Below, piece by piece: positions 60,503 to 64,000 of a stretch of 64,000 nucleotides of DNA. A program made the translations under genes and the position numbers. Below the pieces are notes generated by a model. The model worked only from the letters and a program-made list of their open reading frames with translations. It did no database searches and was not told the origin of the DNA. Source of the DNA: an uncultured Bacteroides sp. (GTDB taxonomy: Bacteria > Bacteroidota > Bacteroidia > Bacteroidales > Bacteroidaceae); NCBI RefSeq assembly GCF_963678425.1, contig NZ_OY782855.1, forward strand, positions 806,001-870,000, written 5' to 3'. Positions within the stretch are counted from its first letter, which is position 1. Each line of letters starts with the position of its first letter.

Positions 60503-62800
60503 TTATTGAACCCAAAAACTTTGCTTTAACAATGCACTATCATCCGAGGATGCACCCACCATTACAATAAACTCTCCTAGTTCTACCTGCCAGTTCATTT
60601 TCTTATCATAGAAGGCCAGTTTATCCAGAGTAACAGTGAAGTTCACCACTTTACTCTCTCCCGCTTTCAAGGCAACACGTGCAAAATCCTTCAGTTCCTT
60701 AACTGGACGGGTAACACAACTAAACTTGTCGCGAATGTAAAGCTGAACAATTTCCACTCCGTCACGATTTCCAGTATTTGCAACCCTTACACTAACTTTT
60801 ACATTCCCGTTTTTACCTATTTTTGTTTTATTGAGCTTCAAATCATTATATTTGTAAGTAGTGTATGAAAGGCCAAATCCGAACGGATAAAGTGGGGTGC
60901 TTGGTTTTACTACATACGGATGGAAATACTGCGAAGGTTTATGATTATAAATCATCTGCAATTGTCCTACGCTGCGAGGGATAGTAACCGGTAGTTTAGC
61001 AGAAGGATTCACCTTTCCGTAAATGATTTCGGCTACAGCCTGACCGCCATACATTCCCGGTTCCCAAGCTTCAACAATAGCAGGAAGATTTTCCGCTGCC
61101 CATTCCACACCCAGCTGACGACCATTTACCAGAATCAGGATCGTTGGTTTACCAGAAGCAGCAACTTTCTTTATCAGTTCGTTCTGCAATCCAACCAAAT
61201 CAATGTCCGAGCGGTCCATATCCTCACCTCCTGTACGAGATTCCCAGCGGAAACGCATCATATATTCACCGGCTACTACTATGTTCAGATCAGCATCCTT
61301 TGCTTTATCAGCAGCCTCGTCTACTTTTTTTTGATCCATATTACGAGGATCCCATCCCTGATCCACAAAATCAAAGTTCGTTTGTGGAGCTATCATTTTC
61401 AATCCCTGAAGGATTGTTATTACATTCTCTTCTTTCTGAACAACACTCCAATCGCCCAGAATATTCATATCATTGGCATTGATGCCGGTAACCAATACTT
61501 TTTTATACTTATCCTGCGAGAGAGGAAGTACTCCATTATTCTTCAATAGTACAATACCATTGCGTGCAGCTTCGAGTGCAGTAGCTCGATGCTCATCACA
61601 CAAGCGAATTTTAAGACTCTGGTTTTCATCTGCAAAAGGCTGTTCAAACAGTCCTAAACGGAACTTCACCTCCAGAATGCGACGGACAGATTCATCAATG
61701 CGCGATTCTGGAATACGTCCATCTTTAACCAGTTCAACTACATATTCGTTCCAGTGATCACCGTGCATATGCATATCCATCCCCGCCATAATGCTTTGAT
61801 AAAAAGCTTCTTTTATATCATCTGCCGTAGCGTGTAAATCACTCATATGTTCAATGTCCATCCAGTCACTAACCACAAACCCGGGGAACTTCCATTCTTT
61901 CCGAAGAATATCTTGCATCAGCCACTCATTGCTGTGACAAGGGATACCGTTCAGTTCATTTTGTGCTATCATCAAAGACATTGTACCAACCTTAACACCA
62001 GCCTTAAACGGCGGGAAGAATACTTCCCTGAGTGTACGTTCAGACAAATCAGCAGGAGCGCCATTGGTTCCATTTATAGGCTCACTACCACCAACAAAAT
62101 GCTTAATACAAGCTAATACATCATTCCCACTATTTAGTTTTCCCTGATATCCCTTTATCGTTTGAACCCCCATTAATGAAACTAAATAAGGATCTTCTCC
62201 GAAGGTTTCACCCACTCTTCCCCAACGTGGGTCACGTGCAACTTCCAAATTCGGATTAAACGTCCAATGCATATTCATAGCACGCATCTCCTTTGCCGTT
62301 TGACGAGCAATTTTATAGGCCATATCCAGATCAAAAGAAGAAGCCAAACCTATATTAGTTGGGTAAACTGTATTATCAGGTGCATTCGCATTTCCATGAA
62401 TAGCGTCAATACCGAAAATAATGGGAATTTGTAATATGCTTTTCATTACCAGTGATTGCAGATAATTAGCCTCCTTCAACGTCTGTACATGCAGATAAGA
62501 GCCAATTTTACCATCTTCCGTCCATTTCGCAATATCCTCTATAGTAATTCCAGGATATAAAGCATTGGTTGAATTATTCTTTAATTGCTCTACTGTCAGC
62601 CAAGGTTTAGTAGTCTTTAGATATTCAAAGCCTACAAACAAGTTCATCTGTCCCACCTTTTCTTCCAGAGTCATTCGCCGGAGCAAGTCCTCCACTCTGT
62701 CCTTCACTGGAGCCGAGGCATCCTTATAAATTTCTCTTTTATTTTCATTGGAGAAAGAACTAGTAATAACTAACATTAATACTAATAACGTCTTTTTCAT
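60503..62800 (-). CDS. Glycoside hydrolase family 3 beta-glucosidase
   Basis: 765 residues. A signal peptide (MKKTLLVLMLVITSSFSNEN) is followed by the GH3 N-terminal barrel with FNPNLEVARDPRWGRVGETFGEDPYLVSLM, CIKHFVGGSEP and the nucleophile D312 in GFVVSDWMD. The alpha/beta sandwich domain and a C-terminal fibronectin III-like domain (YPFGFGLSYTTYKYNDLKL; RPVKELKDFARVALKAGESKVV) complete it. It acts in the periplasm or on the surface on beta-glucosides, beta-xylosides or similar. ATG at 62800 is preferred over 62905, since it begins at the signal peptide. No SusC/SusD pair is in the window. Confidence 0.9.
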   Translation of the reverse strand: MKKTLLVLMLVITSSFSNENKREIYKDASAPVKDRVEDLLRRMTLEEKVGQMNLFVGFEYLKTTKPWLTVEQLKNNSTNALYPGITIEDIAKWTEDGKIGSYLHVQTLKEANYLQSLVMKSILQIPIIFGIDAIHGNANAPDNTVYPTNIGLASSFDLDMAYKIARQTAKEMRAMNMHWTFNPNLEVARDPRWGRVGETFGEDPYLVSLMGVQTIKGYQGKLNSGNDVLACIKHFVGGSEPINGTNGAPADLSERTLREVFFPPFKAGVKVGTMSLMIAQNELNGIPCHSNEWLMQDILRKEWKFPGFVVSDWMDIEHMSDLHATADDIKEAFYQSIMAGMDMHMHGDHWNEYVVELVKDGRIPESRIDESVRRILEVKFRLGLFEQPFADENQSLKIRLCDEHRATALEAARNGIVLLKNNGVLPLSQDKYKKVLVTGINANDMNILGDWSVVQKEENVITILQGLKMIAPQTNFDFVDQGWDPRNMDQKKVDEAADKAKDADLNIVVAGEYMMRFRWESRTGGEDMDRSDIDLVGLQNELIKKVAASGKPTILILVNGRQLGVEWAAENLPAIVEAWEPGMYGGQAVAEIIYGKVNPSAKLPVTIPRSVGQLQMIYNHKPSQYFHPYVVKPSTPLYPFGFGLSYTTYKYNDLKLNKTKIGKNGNVKVSVRVANTGNRDGVEIVQLYIRDKFSCVTRPVKELKDFARVALKAGESKVVNFTVTLDKLAFYDKKMNWQVELGEFIVMVGASSDDSALLKQSFWVQ

Positions 62801-63017
62801 GATAGCAATCGATAACAGAAAAAGTTTCTGTTTAGAAATCAACCGTTCCTTTAAAAGGTGTTGAAAGGAGTTTACTTGCCCTTTCATAGAATTGTTGTGT
62901 ATCATAGCTGCTAAATTTATGCTTTAAATGTAGTAAATTTAGTATCTATTTCAAACTTATTTCAAACTTATTTTGATATTAAAATGTAAAGTCACTTACC
63001 TATTCAAATTTATATAA
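62801..63017. other. Upstream region of the GH3 gene, no clear promoter
   Basis: No exact TAnnTTTG box was found. The sequence TTCAAACTTATTTCAAACTTATTT (around 62950-62973) is a short tandem repeat of TTTCAAACTTA that could be a control site. Confidence 0.4.
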
Positions 63018-63023
63018 AAAGAA

Positions 63024-63064
63024 AATTCCTCATGCTTCCGGTTTTATTAGAAACATAAGGAATT
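63024..63064 (-). terminator. Terminator of the esterase gene
   Basis: AATTCCTCATG (63024-63034) and CATAAGGAATT (63054-63064) pair with one mismatch; on the minus strand TTTTCTTTTTATAT follows. Confidence 0.7.
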
Positions 63065-63095
63065 ACAAGGTAATATAAAATATCTTAACAAGAAT

Positions 63096-64000
63096 TTATT
63101 TCAGGATTTTAATCTCAATTCTATTATCATTACGGTAAGGATTCTTCCCATCAGGCCATATTACATTATCTACAAAATTCAGATTATACATTACATTTTC
63201 CCAGGTTTTCATTACCGCATCACCATGACCTGCACTCTCAAAGGTTTTAAGCTTAGCATGACCTACTCCACAAACCCGGTTTATTTCACTAAGCAAATTA
63301 GCAGATTGACGATAAGGAACCACCTGATCATTTGTACCATGTACAAGAAGAATTGGAGGAAAATTCTTAGTCACAAGATACAGAGGGCTTGCTTTCTCTG
63401 CTTTTTCTTTATACTCAGGTATTTGAGTATTGAATCCCATTTCCTGATTTGCTGGTTCTTTTACTATTGGGAAGTCACTCATATCAGCCACTCCATACCA
63501 AGAAACAACACCTTGTACATCAGATGAAAACTTTGCATTACCCATTGTCAGATCTTCATACTCAGGCCTTCCATTGGTAGCTCCAAGCATTTCAACAAGA
63601 TGTCCGCCAGATGAATTTCCCCAAACAACAATCTTAGAAGCATCTAATTTATATTTTTCAGCATTGGCACGAATAAAGCGCACTGCAGCTTTTACATCAA
63701 AAAGAGGGGCAGGCCAGATTGCTTCTCCAGAAAGGCGATAATTCACATTCACCATTGCATAGCCTTGGGTTGAAGCCAACTGAATCGCAGAGATTGTTTC
63801 CGAATCTTTTGCGCCGTAAGCCCATCCTCCACCATGAAATACCATTATCACTTTATATGGTGCTTCTCCAACTGACGGATAAATAATATCCAGACGTTGA
63901 GCCGGGTTTGTTTTCCCTCCATAGGCATAAGCAATATCCTGTTCTATAACTTTGAACTGTGTCATATCCATATGCTTTTCAGCAGTCCGGTCTTGTTCAT
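63096..64000 (-). CDS. Alpha/beta hydrolase, carboxylesterase-like, N-terminus outside the window
   Basis: At least 301 codons; the frame stays open to the window edge. An internal ATG at 63971 exists, but no signal peptide is seen after it and the upstream codons (QDRTAEKHMDM) look coding, so the true start is probably outside. Motifs: oxyanion HGGGW (46-50 counted from the 63971 Met), nucleophile S120 in WGNSSGG, Asp in LLVHGTNDQVVP and His in ESAGHGDA. It resembles the BD-FAE/acetyl-esterase group found beside glycosidases, and lies next to the GH3 gene on the same strand. Deacetylation of plant glycans is a guess from context. Confidence 0.75.
   Translation of the reverse strand, partial: EQDRTAEKHMDMTQFKVIEQDIAYAYGGKTNPAQRLDIIYPSVGEAPYKVIMVFHGGGWAYGAKDSETISAIQLASTQGYAMVNVNYRLSGEAIWPAPLFDVKAAVRFIRANAEKYKLDASKIVVWGNSSGGHLVEMLGATNGRPEYEDLTMGNAKFSSDVQGVVSWYGVADMSDFPIVKEPANQEMGFNTQIPEYKEKAEKASPLYLVTKNFPPILLVHGTNDQVVPYRQSANLLSEINRVCGVGHAKLKTFESAGHGDAVMKTWENVMYNLNFVDNVIWPDGKNPYRNDNRIEIKILK

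Noticed and set aside
1..64000. tRNA, rRNA, CRISPR arrays and riboswitches
   Set aside because: I looked for cloverleaf-like conserved arms, regularly spaced repeats and known aptamer cores and saw none. A covariance-model search would be decisive.

Overview
The window looks like chromosomal DNA of a Bacteroides-type anaerobe (Bacteroidales). The evidence is the low GC content, the many promoters with the Bacteroides -7 box TAnnTTTG in place of E. coli -10/-35 boxes, the near absence of Shine-Dalgarno sequences, and marker genes: a CHU_C-type C-terminal domain protein, PorT-like barrels, DUF4293, the Bacteroidetes-type omega subunit, and an ATP synthase operon in the order atpD-C-(small membrane protein)-B-E-F-H-A-G. 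Most of it is core genome. The only complete mobile element is one insertion sequence. I see no tRNA, rRNA, CRISPR array or prophage.

Layout: 0-4.3 kb (minus) holds a partial secreted protein, ybaK, uvrA and a CHU_C-domain protein. 4.4-7 kb (plus) holds a LysM/periplasmic-binding fusion and a small outer-membrane barrel. 7.1-8.8 kb (minus) is bamD-rpoZ-DUF4293. 8.9-10.7 kb (minus) is paaK and an ACT-domain protein. 11-13.7 kb (plus) is uvrB and a nitroreductase gene broken by one in-frame stop. 13.9-18.1 kb (minus) is a four-gene operon matching the L-galactose to D-tagaturonate pathway known from Bacteroides vulgatus, with a divergent LacI regulator and a perfect palindromic operator between them. 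19.5-26.5 kb carries a flavin reductase, an IMPACT-family protein, the serC-serA-DUF1015 operon, a 4-TM protein and a DbpA-like helicase. 26.7-33.9 kb carries prs, a 14-repeat MORN protein, a non-catalytic M16 protein, kdsB, a short folK-like gene and penicillin-binding protein 1A. 34-38.2 kb (plus) carries pyrB-pyrI, a flavin reductase, a barrel protein and glyA. 39-42.4 kb (minus) carries fhs and fucO. 42.6-49.1 kb is an AraC regulator divergent from an RND efflux operon. 49.7-51.1 kb is an ISL3-like insertion sequence with an exact 8-bp target duplication. 51.2-58.4 kb (minus) is the F1Fo ATP synthase operon. 58.7-60.1 kb is a PspC protein with a PadR regulator. 60.5-64 kb holds a GH3 beta-glucosidase and a truncated esterase.

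Several genes meet in one-carbon and serine metabolism: serC and serA make serine, glyA passes its carbon to tetrahydrofolate, and fhs loads formate on tetrahydrofolate. prs and pyrBI feed nucleotide synthesis. bamD, kdsB, PBP1A and the LysM protein serve the envelope.

The less ordinary signals are small intergenic repeat families, each seen at two separate places: TGTACA inverted repeats, CCACAGATT/AATCTGTGG inverted repeats, and a 20-bp AATAAATAAAAA tandem unit. There are also gene 3'-end duplications, several nearly leaderless promoters, and enzymes with altered key residues (SerA, UvrA first zinc site, RND proton relay, M16). No wholly new multi-gene system stands out. The best candidates are the LysM/binding-protein plus barrel pair and the TGTACA repeats.
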